This document shows positions 36,403 to 47,660 of a stretch of 64,000 bases of DNA, one piece after another. The stretch is from Paracentrotus lividus (Eukaryota > Echinodermata > Echinoidea > Camarodonta > Echinidae): positions 3,689,330 to 3,753,329 of the forward strand of contig CALNVZ010003435.1 in the NCBI GenBank assembly GCA_940671915.1, in the 5' to 3' direction. Within the stretch, counting starts at the first letter, position 1; every line of letters starts with the position of its first letter. The notes beneath the pieces are model-generated. The model saw nothing but the letters and a program-made list of their open reading frames with translations. It was not told where the DNA came from and made no database searches. The position numbers and the translations under genes are program-made.

Positions 36403-36637
36403 GTGTTATAAATAAAAAGTCTAGGACAAGCTTAGACGTTGCTGAACTTTGAATCTTTAATCAAGCTTTCGGCTTATTTGCCTTCATCAGGATTTCTGAA
36501 GAGAAAATCATAACAAACAAGAACAAAAACCATAATAAATAAAAGTAAATCATGCAAACAAAATCAGGCACCAACATCATATCTATAATGTTCAGCAACG
36601 TCTAAGCTTGTCCTAGACTTTTTTTTATTTATAACAC
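36403..36637. mobile_element. Inverted-repeat element, Penelope-like terminal repeat candidate
   Basis: The left arm reads GTTATAAATAAAAAGTCTAG and the right arm is its inverted copy with a few extra T. The arms pair for about 45 bp, through GACAAGCTTAGACGTTGCTGAAC. Only the left side continues into TTAATCAAGCTTTCGGCTTA and CCTTCATCAGG, phrases that on the minus strand resemble the hammerhead-bearing terminal repeats of Penelope-like retroelements. No reverse transcriptase frame is present in the window. Confidence 0.6.
36459..36494 (-). ncRNA. Hammerhead-ribozyme-like motif
   Basis: On the minus strand AATC, CTGATGA, A, then GGC-AAATAA-GCC (stem II), then GAAAGCTT and GATT. AATC and GATT can pair as stem I, and AGCT is self-complementary as in the dimeric, minimal stem III of retroelement hammerheads. 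Departures from the consensus are an extra A between CTGATGA and stem II, a three-pair stem II, and U rather than C at the expected cleavage position. It is probably a decayed or minimal relative, and activity is unproven. Confidence 0.35.
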
Positions 36638-36709
36638 ATATATCATCTGGACAAAACGTCGTCATGTCCAAAAAGTTGAGTCTCATCGCACTTATAATTA
36701 TATAATTAA

Positions 36710-36712
<3 letters not shown>

Positions 36713-36759
<47 letters not shown>

Positions 36760-36800
36760 ATACCGTAAGTTAGACCATGGAACGTCCAAAATTTATATAT

Positions 36801-36832
<32 letters not shown>
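36713..36832. repeat. (TA)n microsatellite, interrupted
   Basis: Two TA runs separated by a short unique stretch (about 36763-36794, containing TACCGTAAGTTAGACCATGG). It abuts the left arm of the palindrome at 36834-37115. Confidence 0.92.
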
Positions 36833-36833
<1 letters not shown>

Positions 36834-36840
<7 letters not shown>

Positions 36841-37115
36841 ACAAAAATTCTGGAAGAATAGTCGTGTAGGCAAATCTTTTCCACTTTAACCGGTTTCTTT
36901 ATTTTCTCAGAAAGTGAAAGTGAAACACAAATCTTTTAAAAAATCATAACACAACATTTAACATGTTAACATGTTAACATTTAACATGTTAAATGTTTTG
37001 TTTAGATTTTTAAAAGATTTGTGTTTCACTTTCACTTTCTGAAGAAAATAAAGAAACCGGTTAAAGTGGAAAAGATTTGCCTACACGACTATTCTTCCAG
37101 AATTTTGTTTAATTT
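36834..37115. mobile_element. Near-perfect 282-bp palindrome between (TA)n tracts
   Basis: The left arm begins AATTAAACAAAAATTCTGGA and the right arm ends with its inverted copy. The arms match almost perfectly through TTCCACTTTAACCGGTTTC and AGTGAAAGTGAAACACAAATC to a centre of nested TTAACATGTTAA repeats near 36955-36990. Flanked on both sides by (TA)n. The plus-strand frame at 37021-37239 reads one arm and then the TA repeat; it is not a gene. Confidence 0.88.
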
Positions 37116-37157
37116 ATATTTTTTCCGTGACGGAGGATTTCATTTTTTCAACTTGTG

Positions 37158-37245
<88 letters not shown>

Positions 37246-37250
37246 TATAT
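37158..37250. repeat. (TA)n microsatellite
   Basis: Long, nearly pure TA repeat. Frames through it on both strands encode only Ile-Tyr repeats. Confidence 0.96.
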
Positions 37251-39104
37251 GAAAGCAGGGACTGTAAGGAAGATGATTAGCATATTTTTTGTGCCTGTAT
37301 AGGGTGTGGCATAAAAGCTATACAGAGTTTTGCAGGAAAAACATTTTTTTTTAAAATTCACAATTTTACTGGCGAATAATTTCTTAATCTTTGTATTATG
37401 ATCTTGGATTAATAAGACACCATGCTTCTAAAAAGTATAAACTTGTAATACAAAATTATTTTTTTCTAACCGCGCTATACAAGGTGTAAAAAGAAATGAG
37501 AAAAAAAAAAATAGTGCAAAAAGGGCAGAAATTCTGTCTTTCACACTTGGATTACAACTCAAACACAGTTTATTACAAGTAATATGTTTCCACATAATTG
37601 TGTATCTATATGCATGCAAAGAAAATGGCGAAAAATCACAATTATTGTTATAAAATTGCATGTGGCAATTTTTGATGCCTGCAATGCATTGTCTATGAAA
37701 ATGTATGCATTAAGTATGTATTAATTAATTAGTTAATTGATTAAATGACTTTTGAAAAATCTACTTCACATTTGTCTAAAACCAGGTAAATTCCAAAGAG
37801 AATGATATATCACTCAACCCAGGCTATAAGACCAAAGATATAACACAATAAAGAATAACAAAGTAACAAAAATTGGAATTCCCTATGCTTTAACCATGCC
37901 TCCACGGTATGATCCTCCACCCCTTACCCTACTCAACTCAACTTATCTATGTATTAACATTATGAACACAACAAAGCTGAAACTTCACAGACATGTAGCC
38001 TGATCAATTATCTACAATATGAGACATTGCACAACTCGTAACTGTACATTGTTTTCATGTTATGTGAACAAATATGATAATTTTTCCTCCAAAATGTAAC
38101 GCCTCCACCCTTTTACTGTACCCCAATATGTGACACAAAAATTACATCACAATGATAAGCAATGTCGAACACTGATCACACATAATAAAGAGATCGTCTT
38201 GATATGAACGATAGTCTCCCGTCCCAAAATTACACCTCTCCATGTTCCGCGCTTTTGTGACGTTTATGAGAAATGAAAACTTTGAGATGATTATGTACAT
38301 AAATTTTGAACCTTGTAACTACAAACACAACTCAAATCTTGTTTTATGAGCATTCGAACGATCACAGGCAGACAAGAATACCTGAATTTTGTGTATTTGT
38401 TGTTTTACGCAGACGATAAATTTTGGCGGCCTGCGAAGGTGACAAGCGGAGACGAATTTGGGTGACAATTCATCGCCATCGTTTCGTGAGAAGGACATGG
38501 CGTCGTTGTTAAAGGTATTCTTGAGTTCTTGATCTCAAGAAATTACATTTCGACAGAGGAAAGACAGACTGTAAGATATTGGAGTATTATTGATTTAAAA
38601 AACAATGGTTTGATTTGCAACGCACTTTTTCGAGATATTACACCACTTTCACAGATCCTAATTAGACTGACTGATTTCTCATAATTATGCTGTCATTGAC
38701 TTTATATTTTCAAATAATTTATTCCCGCCCCTGCGTCATAAAGGATCGTAAGTGCTGAGACGAATTTGAGAAGCAAATTGAAAAAAAAAAGGCGCTATAT
38801 ACCAATACTCATTGGGATGGATTCAGTTGGATTTGTTACCTTTAAAGATGTAACAAAATCCCGTCATAGTAATTTCAGTGTAATTTCAGTGTCTAAAACA
38901 ATTTATGTTTGGAGGACAATTGATTAATTAATTGTCATGATGACCGATTTTTATAATTTTTGTTTATATTGACGAGTATTGTTAACGTTTCTGTAGACCA
39001 TAAACAAAAATAAAAGCACAAACGTTGTATATAATTGTGTTGGCATTCTGATTTATAATTCCATAATTCCATTTTTATCAAATTTAGGATCTTTTCAATA
39101 GGAC
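37251..39104. other. Intergenic DNA without recognised genes
   Basis: AT-rich with short A-runs. GGCGCTATATA at about 38791-38801 recalls LINE/SINE tails but stands alone. No supported coding frame. Confidence 0.5.
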
Positions 39105-39781
39105 ACATGCAGGTAATATGGGCTACGTGAAGCAAATCATGTCGTGACCGGTGTGAGCGCCATATGTTGTTCATATGAACATCTGACGCCGAAATTTCTC
39201 TGAGAAAATTGCTGAAAACCAGCAAGGTAGGTAAAAATTACGGCATTTTTTACCCTGATGTAAAATTTGATATTTCCCAAAATGTGATGGTGAAAAAAGT
39301 GTTTGACGGGGTAACCTCAATTGTTTGTATATTTAGTAAGCTTATAGCTTCATTTTGATCATAATAGCGTGTACAGGTCAATTTATTGTAATAAAGGGTG
39401 CAATGTAGCATTGAATGCTTGCCTGACATAGCAACAGTTAGTGCAGGTAATATGGGCAGTCCAAAATGGTACTTCGTATTGGGATGAGGCATCAATCTCT
39501 TCGCTAAGATTTGTTTTTTTAATATTTACAGTATATTATTAATAGAAATAACTTATTGTAGGCCTATACTGATTTGTATAATGAAAATAATATATCTGTA
39601 ATTCAAACAAATTAAATTGAATATCTAGTGAAAGCATTTACTGATGGGTCTTATAATTTCAAATGATATCTTAAACATTGTTAAAGTTAATGATTTTCAA
39701 CATTTTAAGCAAATTCCAGACTTAGTAGAGTCATTGTAGTTTAAAAATAATACATTAAATACATATGCCCATGTTACCTGC
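39105..39781. mobile_element. TIR element with GCAGGTAATATGGGC ends (677 bp)
   Basis: Starts with ACATGCAGGTAATATGGGC at 39105-39123 and ends with an inverted, one-mismatch core copy at 39767-39781. An extra direct copy of the core occurs inside at 39443-39457. No coding frame with a domain; the frames at 38935-39225 and 39250-39495 are short and featureless. Confidence 0.65.
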
Positions 39782-39984
39782 ACATGCAGGTAATATGGGC
39801 ACTTTGGTGATTACGTCAACATTTGAATATTGCAGACAGGGGGTTAGTGATAATTGTTTTTCTTCACAATAACAGTTAAAGCACAAGTTATTGATTCATA
39901 TAAACAAAGATTAGGCTGTGTGTCATTTGGTAATTTTATGCAAATTATGGAAATGTGCTTAGGTGGCCCATATTACCTGCATGT
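39782..39984. mobile_element. Adjacent short element with the same TIR (203 bp)
   Basis: Begins at once after the previous one with ACATGCAGGTAATATGGGC (39782-39800) and ends with its perfect 19-bp inverted copy at 39966-39984. At the junction the two termini meet head to head and form a palindrome (39767-39800). It could be a second deletion derivative of the same family, or both could be parts of one 880-bp element (39105-39984), whose outer ends also match perfectly. Confidence 0.7.
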
Positions 39985-41294
39985 ACCCTAGCCCTTTAAG
40001 ATATAGGCCTACGGTTTTCCATGTACATTGAGAACCCTCCCTACAAAAAAAAAGGCATATTTGAAATATCGCGAAAATAATATTGATATGGTTGTTATGA
40101 GATTATATTTACGGCTAAACGTGTGTCAAAGGGACGTAAATTATACGGCAGTCAAAATAAGATAATAATTCTTCGTGCCCACGCTATGGTTGGATGAGAG
40201 AACTGACATGACTGAAATAGTCTTACATACCAGACACTAATATGTAAAGGTCCCCCTTTTTAAAATAATTATTGTAAGTAGTATAGCTTGCCATACTATT
40301 TATTGATTAGAGGTGCTGTAAAAGGAGAGGACGTGTACTCTTTTTTTTTTAGTTTTATAGGATGAATTGTAGTTTTATTGTTGGCTTGCTGAAGGTTTTT
40401 TTTTTTTGCATCCTTGTATAATAAATTTTAACCTGCAGCCCCATATTCAAAATGCTTATCGACGCCCATTAGCCAAGCGAGCAGTAAATGTTGCGTTGCC
40501 CCGCTTTTCTCAACAATTTATGTTTGTGGGTCCTTGCAAAGACAAAATGTATTTTAATATAATTCATTCCATCATGTTTATCAAATCAACGATTTTATTG
40601 GATGACATCAAATAAAATCAATCACCTTTGATTAAAAAAAAAAAAAGATAATAAATACAAAAATACAAGCCCCCCCCCAAAAAAAAAGACAAAAAAGACA
40701 AAACATAAATAAACAACACACATTATACGTGTATGCCCAATAATTCAGCACAATACACTTAAAAAAACACCCATGTAGTCCTATAAACGGACACACTAAA
40801 AAAAAAAAAAAAAACTATTCAAAGTCTAAATCATTTTTTAACGCATTGTATACATATGAATAAACTTAATTGAACTAAAACTGATCTATCCTACTCATTA
40901 TTATGATTATGAAAGATCAATAAGTCACAATTAAGGCATTTGGACGCAGCAGTTCCCTGGATTTGTATGAACCGGAACCTTCCAACGAGCCATTACTTCC
41001 GGTTCAAGTCATTTCGTTACTTGGGCGATGATCAACAAAATATTTGATAGAAATATCAGCTGATTTTTCCACTTTATTTTTCTTTCACCTGGTAGTAATA
41101 TTGATCATGAACGTGTAAGAAACTGCGGCCCCGGGGATCAAGTAATGCGGTTTTATTAGCTGTTCATAATGTTTTAAAACTAGGAGAAATCCGTCTCAAT
41201 ACAAACGTGGATTAAGTAGGATTAGTGGATGTTTTCATTCGTGAGAAGAAGTCGTTTGTTAAGGATTCACGACAGACTAAACTTCAACATCCTG
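39985..41294. other. Intergenic DNA with A/T homopolymers
   Basis: Contains T-runs at 40341-40350 and 40397-40408, A-runs near 40634-40645 and 40798-40814, and a C-run then A-run at 40670-40687. No gene recognised. Confidence 0.55.
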
Positions 41295-41735
41295 AGATGA
41301 GAAAGTTGTGGAGTTTTAAAGGTAATACATAATATTGGTCAAGGTCACGTATAAGGCAAATAGTCATTTTTGTATTGAACATGTAGATGATAAAAATTAT
41401 TGTGTATAACTTTCTGACATGCATTCAATGCAGATAGAGGGCGCTAAATCTGATATAAGGGGCATATTCAAATTTGCACTGGTTAAATTCGTATAGAATG
41501 AGTGTAAGATGAGAAAGCCATTATGTTTTTAAAGGTAATACATAATATTGGTCAAGGTCACGTATAAGGCAAGTAGTCATTCTGGTAAAGTATTGGACAT
41601 TAATTTGGAGGGTATAAAACTTACTATGTATAGCTTTCTGACATCCATTCAATGTCGATAGTGGGCGATAAAACTTATCTAACGGGTAAATTTAAATTTG
41701 CACTAAAATCAAATTCGTGTAGAATGAGTGTAACG
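41295..41735. repeat. Tandem duplication, ~213-bp unit
   Basis: Two copies starting GATGAGAAAG at 41295 and 41508. They share TTTTAAAGGTAATACATAAT, ATTGGTCAAGGTCACGTATA and TAGAATGAGTGTAA at matching places, with scattered changes and small indels. No protein recognised. Confidence 0.85.
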
Positions 41736-42454
41736 ATCAATATGCTTTTGTAGGATTTTGAGACCAATGTAATTGATATGATTATTGAGTCGTACCAAAG
41801 CTAGGCGACAGGCAAGACCTTTGTTCTTGAATACTGGGATGGCATCCAGCGCATTACCTGTGCCAACTAGAGCCGGTGTCAGGGGCGAAAACGTCCGACC
41901 AGGCCAATCTGCCCGTCAAGAAAATGTAACGTATAGAGATAAACGTAGCGGTTCTAGGAAAATTACCCCTGGATATTTACTCCCAAACAATACCTCTAAT
42001 TCTACACCTAACCCAGAACCCTATTTGTGTGGATATGTGTTCTGTAGGTATTATTGTCTAGGGGTAGTTGTCCTAATATGAACGTAGCTAGCTCCATGCT
42101 CGGAATGGGATGGGCGGGATACTTTAAGTTTGGAGAAAGAATTCCAAGCGTCCATCGATGATCTTATAATTTGTCTCAGTCTATTAATCATGGTCGGATG
42201 GGAAGTCAGAAAGGGGTGGGTGCTTGGCATGTTGGTTTTGAACAGTGCGCTCTATCGGACTTGCCACGTATTTTTATTATTGTAATTATTATTATTTTGC
42301 ATTTTATGCACGTTACGTACGCATGGCGGACCGGACCGGACGTTTCCGCCTCCGACACCGGCCACATTTTACTGCGGGGTGAGAAACGATGCAGGAGTAA
42401 ACGCACAACCGTCGGACAGCGGCCGGATCTTGCCATCAGTTTTTCATCCGTCAT
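41736..42454. other. Intergenic DNA with a GC-rich patch
   Basis: 41985-42080 has C/T-rich phrases (CACCTAACCCAGAACCCTAT, CTAGGGGTAGTTGTCC) resembling the reverse complement of 17605-17665, so it is probably an old repeat. 42310-42430 is GC-rich with CCGGACCGGACG and GCGGCCGG. Frames at 41785-42081, 42171-42524 and 42206-42454 have no domain. Confidence 0.45.
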
Positions 42455-43435
42455 ATCAATTCTAATTGTAAACTTAAGAGATAGAGGGCGCTACCATTCT
42501 ACTCAAAGCGAACGTGCCCATTGACTTTTTTGTTTTGGGACAGTTTTTCACTTTATTTTCTTTATTGTGGCGAGCAACTACCTTTTCAAAGAAATGTTCA
42601 ACTTGAATAAGTACGCTAAGAGTCTGAATTTTTCCCAAAAAAAAAGGAATAACTTATTGCAAAGGGGGGAAAAAAAGTCCTGTCACTTGTGTCAATTCGA
42701 AAGCCTAGTCAGATCAAGTTCCTGTACAATATGGTATATTTTGCTCTCAAAATAGCTCATGCGCTGCATAGTTTTGATCCTCGATGCCGCATTATACTAT
42801 TATAGCTTATTGTTCACAGGGCAATTAAAAGCTTGAATTCTCAGCTTTCCGGAGATGGTACATTCATTTTAATTGATTAAAAAAAAGTCCTGTCACTTTG
42901 AACATAATCATAAGAGGTTCTTTCCTCGACTAGTCAATATTTACGCTTATCACATGCATATCGCATAGAAACATGTGAACGGCGTCTTCACAAGACTTGT
43001 GACAAGTTCACAATCTATGTCATTGTTTTGAGCATCAATTTATATGAATTGCATATTCTGATTACAACTTCAGCACAATAATGTTATAAGCTTGCCCAAA
43101 TGTGTATTTCCTCCATCTGGTCTGGAGAATCTATTAACTAACAACATGATAAAAGTTCATCAATTTCTTTCATCTCCACGAGTAGATTGTTCAACCGAAC
43201 GGACAATACCATTTCACTGGAGGGAAGTCTTCTTACGCGAGTTTTTCTGAGCTAATTTATTATTGCAGCCAGCTGTATAGATTTCTGCGCTTCTCAGCCG
43301 TATTTCCAACGTCACTTTGTTGCGTCTGGCCTCTTAGATAATGGACGTGAATTGTTTAATTACGATTTAATGCCGCACATTGGTATACGTTAACTTTACA
43401 TTTTTCATAGAGTAGAATTGATATGTTAGCTTATC
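42455..43435. repeat. Dispersed ~1 kb repeat, copy 1
   Basis: Colinear with 59335-59661 and with 61680-62740. Shared blocks include CTTTTCAAAGAAATG, AATAAGTACGCTA, GGAATAACTTATTGC, TTCCTGTACAATATGG and GTAGAATTGATATGT, with the order kept over about 1 kb and moderate divergence. No domain is recognised and no terminal repeats are evident, so it could be a fragment of a larger element or a segmental duplication. Confidence 0.8.
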
Positions 43436-43851
43436 TGTTTATGTCTGACAGTAGCATATTACATAATTATAAATGACGCAAGGTCAACGCACAGAAAAGT
43501 TAGCAATTTTGGCCAGTGCGCTGTCTTGCGTTGGGAGTGCGTCAGCAATCGTTACTCGTGCGTCGATCGTGCTAGACCAACATTCGTTGCACAACGACGT
43601 ACTAATCCAATTTTTAAATTTCAAGTTTGAAGTTCAGATTTCCACGCAAATGACATATCGACATCAGAACAAAAAGGAACAACCTTTTTACCGATCGGAT
43701 TGGATTTTGGAATATTAGTTTGAAAACTACACTTACAGTATCATTTACTGTGTGTGGTACCTTTTATAGCCCAAAATATGAAAGTGTTGACAATTATCCA
43801 AACTTCACTATCATAAAAATATAAAAGAGGTGTTGAGCATTCAAACTTCAC
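43436..43851. other. Intergenic DNA
   Basis: Contains a CpG-richer patch at 43470-43600 with repeated GCGTTG/TGCGTC phrases, and otherwise nothing recognised. The frame at 43473-43718 has no domain. Confidence 0.45.
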
Positions 43852-44908
43852 TACAGGGTGACCCAGAAAAAAGGAAACCCAAGTTTGATCATCAATAATT
43901 TAAAAAATATTACCATGGTGATTATAAAATTTATATCACTGGAAAGTGCAACTCATTACCATTTCAATGATACCCCGCTCAGCTCACCAATGTCACGCAT
44001 CACTGAACCTCATTGTTTTGAAAATGTCTTGCAAAATTGTGAGTGGTTCACTTTCACGCTCATTGAGATGGGTTGCTGCAATGTGCCTAAAAAGGGAACC
44101 CAACTTTCATCATCAATCATTTTAAAAAACATGACAGTGGTGATTATGACGTTTATATCACTGGAAAGTGCCACTCATTATCATTGTATTGATATCTCTT
44201 TCAGCTCACCAATGTCACGCATCACTGAACCCCATTGTTCTGAAAATATCTTGCAAAATTGTGATTGATGCACTGTCATGCTTCTTACATTATCCATGGG
44301 GAACTGAAGGTTCTCTGGGTTGTCGTGACCAGTAACATATTGAAATTACCTGGATGGTAAGATTAAAGGACTAAATAAGTAAACATTTCCAACCCATTTA
44401 TCAAACTCATTTATTTTAAGTCACTGGAATGCTTTACTTAGATTTGTTAAGAATCTTTGAAGCAACTCATCTCAAGGAGCATGAAAGAGAACCTATCACA
44501 ATTTTGCGAGACAATTTTCAAAACAATGGGATTCAATGATGCATGATATTGGTGAGCTGAGAGAGGTATCATTAGAATGGTAATGAGTTGTACTTTCCAG
44601 TGATATTAAATTCCTAATCACCACTGAAATATTCTTGAAGTTATTGATGATCAAAGTTGGGTTTCCTTTTCAGGCATATTCACACAAACCATCTCAAGGT
44701 GCATGAAAGTGAACCACGCACAATTTTACAAGACCTTTTCAAAACAATGGGGTTTAGTGATGCGCGACATTGGTGAGGTGAGCGAGGTATCATTAGAATG
44801 GCAATTAGTTGCACTTTACAGTGATATAAATTTCATAATCACCATTGAAATATTTTTGAAATTATTGTTGATCAAATTTGGGTTTCCTTTTTTCGGAAAC
44901 ACCCTGTA
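43852..44908. mobile_element. 1.06 kb palindromic element with duplicated arms
   Basis: The left end is TACAGGGTGACCC and the complement of the right end is TACAGGGTGTTTCC, with TA at both tips. Each arm holds two tandem, diverged ~225-bp units: left starting near 43876 and 44094, right ending near 44675 and 44893. Each includes TATCACTGGAAAGTG, AGCTCACCAATGTCACGCAT and AAAATTGTGA or their complements. The four units therefore form an inverted pair of tandem pairs. The frame at 43858-44268 spans both left units and shows the same peptide twice (SLESATHYH); it is repeat-derived. Confidence 0.85.
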
Positions 44909-46623
44909 TAACAGCAGGTACATGACCATGTCACAACGACTGTGCCTATTTTTGTAAGTGCGTACCCTGCACCCTTCAGCAGGCGGCTGCCAACATCTGC
45001 GATTACCTGATTTTTGACATGGTATAACCAGATTATGATCACTTAGCATACGTGTACCACTCTGCGTCCAACGCACGGATTTACTGCGAAGTCCGCCGCA
45101 GACCAGACACAGATAAGTAGAAGCGGTTGTGACCAAATAAATTCATAACAGAGACGGTCCACACCTGCATTGTCTCCAAGAAACTTATGAATGGATTGAA
45201 AGAAAAAAATGGACGCCGGGTATATCAGATGTCACTTTCCCAAAGAAAATTAGATCAACCACGACGATCTGTTTGGAAAGCTGTTTCGATAGTGCAGTTT
45301 ATGTGCCTTTAATCTGATTCGAGTTGGGAAAGTACTTGTCAATGAGGGGGTGAATGGGGGAATAAAGCCATTTAATTGCATCTTGATTTGGTTCTCTTCA
45401 AATTATATGTTAGGTTGATAGTTTCTTGGATAAAAGGTTTATTTTCATCATCGGCGCGGGAAGGGGGTTATAACCGAACGTACTTTTTAATAACCGCCGT
45501 CGTAATTCGGCCCCTTCCCTGCTTCGTTTGTTATCACTTTTTGTTGCTTCGTTGTCTATGATCTCGGCCTTTTTTCTCTATAATTATGTAGCAAATCGGA
45601 ATGTTATCACATTATGCACTCTCAGAAAAAAGGCGGGGTTTTGTGTGTCGAGTTTCAGATATTGGTGCATCCCATGATCCTGGCCGATTGAAGAACATAA
45701 TAACAAACATTATACTTTTTCATCTAACAATATCGGCCAATTGAATTATTTTGGGTTTAAAATAATGAGACATAATGGGCTTGATTTTATTTGGTGAAAA
45801 TCAAATGTGTCATGGCCTAACTATTAATTTCGTTGTTTTTTTCTCCTTTTTTTCTTATGTCTACATCTTCAATTTAATCGCGTAATAGATTTGTCTGGCT
45901 TCATAATTTGGTAATTAGATAATCAGTGATCAATGTTTGCTGAAGTTCATTATCACTTTGAAGCTGCTCAAATATTAATGTAAGTCATTATAAGGGCGTC
46001 GGCACTCTCTTTGATTTTACGCCGTCCTATTCTGATTTGGTCACGGGACAAAGGGTTTATATAAATTTGGATAACATGTAAGACAAGATTCTTTATTTGA
46101 GAAACTCAAAAGATCACCTGATTTTCGTGTGAGGTCCGATGTCCCGCGACCACATGATACGTGTCATTTTCACGGTTTAAGAGATAATCGTAACGCCTAT
46201 CTTTCAAGTCGCGTGTCTCACACCTAAAAGAACTTTGAAGATACCATAACACCCGCTTATCCTATGATAACTCATACAGCGTTATCTTTTTATTATGATG
46301 ACGTCAGATTGGGAGAGATACTGTAAAGAGATAAAGCCTTCAAGTCATGGGAAAATCTGAGAAGAGACAACATCGGGGGCATCTCCAAAATGGATTGACA
46401 TCGAAATATTGTTCTTGAAGATAAGATGAGACATGCATGAGATTTCAAAACATGAAAATAAACCAAACTCTGCGATTATGGTGTGAACTTTGCCACACAC
46501 TGCGCTGTGTAGGGGCTGGTTTTTGTATATTATATACAAATATTCATAAACGATTATAGGCTAACTTGGCAAACGCATATCTGATGGAATGGGACCGAAA
46601 GAACTTTTGATGGGTATGGCATG
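44909..46623. other. Intergenic DNA without recognised genes
   Basis: Moderately AT-rich, including an isolated TGACGTCA at 46299-46306. No coding frame with a domain and no strong repeat. Confidence 0.5.
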
Positions 46624-47276
46624 CCGACCACAAGATAAAACACAAATAACAGTATTTGGTTTGGTGTGACAACAGTTATCATAAATAATTAATCGAGTTT
46701 TAACTATCACCTCTAGGAATTCCATGAAGCGTGTGAAAGTTTAAGGCTCTAATCAGAGTTGATAAGTTTCCATAATTAGCTCAACATCATTATAGTTGAT
46801 TGCAGACATTAGCGACTCAATCGTATATCAATGATTATAATCGCAGTGGATTGAGATTGATACCTGGGAAAATTAAGACACGTCGGATAAAGTTTGGACA
46901 CGCGTCAGAGAACATTTTTTTTAGGGGAAGAATTTATAAGAATATTTTGTCGACCACAAGATAAAACATGAGTAACAGTATTTGGTTTGGTCTGACAACA
47001 GTTTTGATAGATAATTAATCGAGTTTTAACTAACGCCTCTTGGGATGCCATTCAGGCGTGGGAAATTTTAAGGCTACGTATCAAAGTTAATTAATTTCCA
47101 TAATTAGCTCAATATCTTTAATCATGTTATTTGCAGACATTCGCGACTTTATCAAATTCTGTGATCAAAATCGCAGCGGATTAAAATTAATACCATTGGG
47201 AAAATTTAGACACCTCACAGAAAGTTGGACACGTCAGAAACTTTTTCAGGGGAAGAATTTATAAGAATAGTTTGAA
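46624..47276. repeat. Tandem duplication, ~326-bp unit
   Basis: Copies start at 46624 and 46951 with CGACCACAAGATAAAACA. They share ACAGTATTTGGTTTGGT, AATTAATCGAGTTTTAACTA, TTTCCATAATTAGCTCAA and GGGGAAGAATTTATAAGAAT in order. Divergence is moderate, so the duplication is not recent. No protein is recognised. Confidence 0.88.
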
Positions 47277-47552
47277 TATTAATTTACATTCTAATGAAAA
47301 GGAGTGCAACACATCGTGTGACGTCACAGAATGAAACTTTGACAATTTATAATTTTGTTAAAAAACCAAATATTTTCATCAAAAATTCATTGACATATTT
47401 CTCAATCAATGTTTAAGATTAATTGATATTTATTTAATCAATATCTAATTAATTCTTCTTTGTACACATCATGTGACAAAGGAATCTTAGCCCAACATGC
47501 TATTTATTTATTTATTTATTCGTTGTAATTGTGATATTTCATTGTTAATAAT
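47277..47552. other. Short intergenic stretch with a fragment resembling a MITE arm
   Basis: GTGTGACGTCACAGAATGAA at 47316-47335 resembles the TGACGTCA region of the family A MITE, but neither its ends nor its partner arm is recognisable. Confidence 0.35.
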
Positions 47553-47660
47553 AATACACTGTAAGCGCTTTGAGCCTTTTGGGAAAAGGCGCATTATAAA
47601 TATTATTATTATGATTATTATTATTGTTTTTATTACTATTATTATTGTTTTTGTTTCTCG
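47553..47660 (+). mobile_element. LINE/SINE 3' tail with (ATT)n
   Basis: TGTAAGCGCTTTGAGCC, then GGGAAAAGGCGCATTATAAAT, then a run of ATT units. This is the familiar 3' end of L2/CR1-related retroposons and their SINE partners, which finish in AGCGC... ATATAAAT and a short microsatellite. Only the tail is present, so it is a heavily 5'-truncated insertion on the plus strand. Confidence 0.55.

Noticed and set aside
41985-42080. Relation to the left flank of the 17.7 kb element (17605-17665)
   Set aside because: Both contain CCTAACCC-type and GGGGTAGTTGT-type phrases in opposite orientation, but the match is short and broken; not called as a family.
43858-44268. 136-codon frame with an internally repeated peptide
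   Set aside because: It spans the two tandem units in the left arm of the palindromic element, so the repeat is a DNA repeat and not a protein domain.
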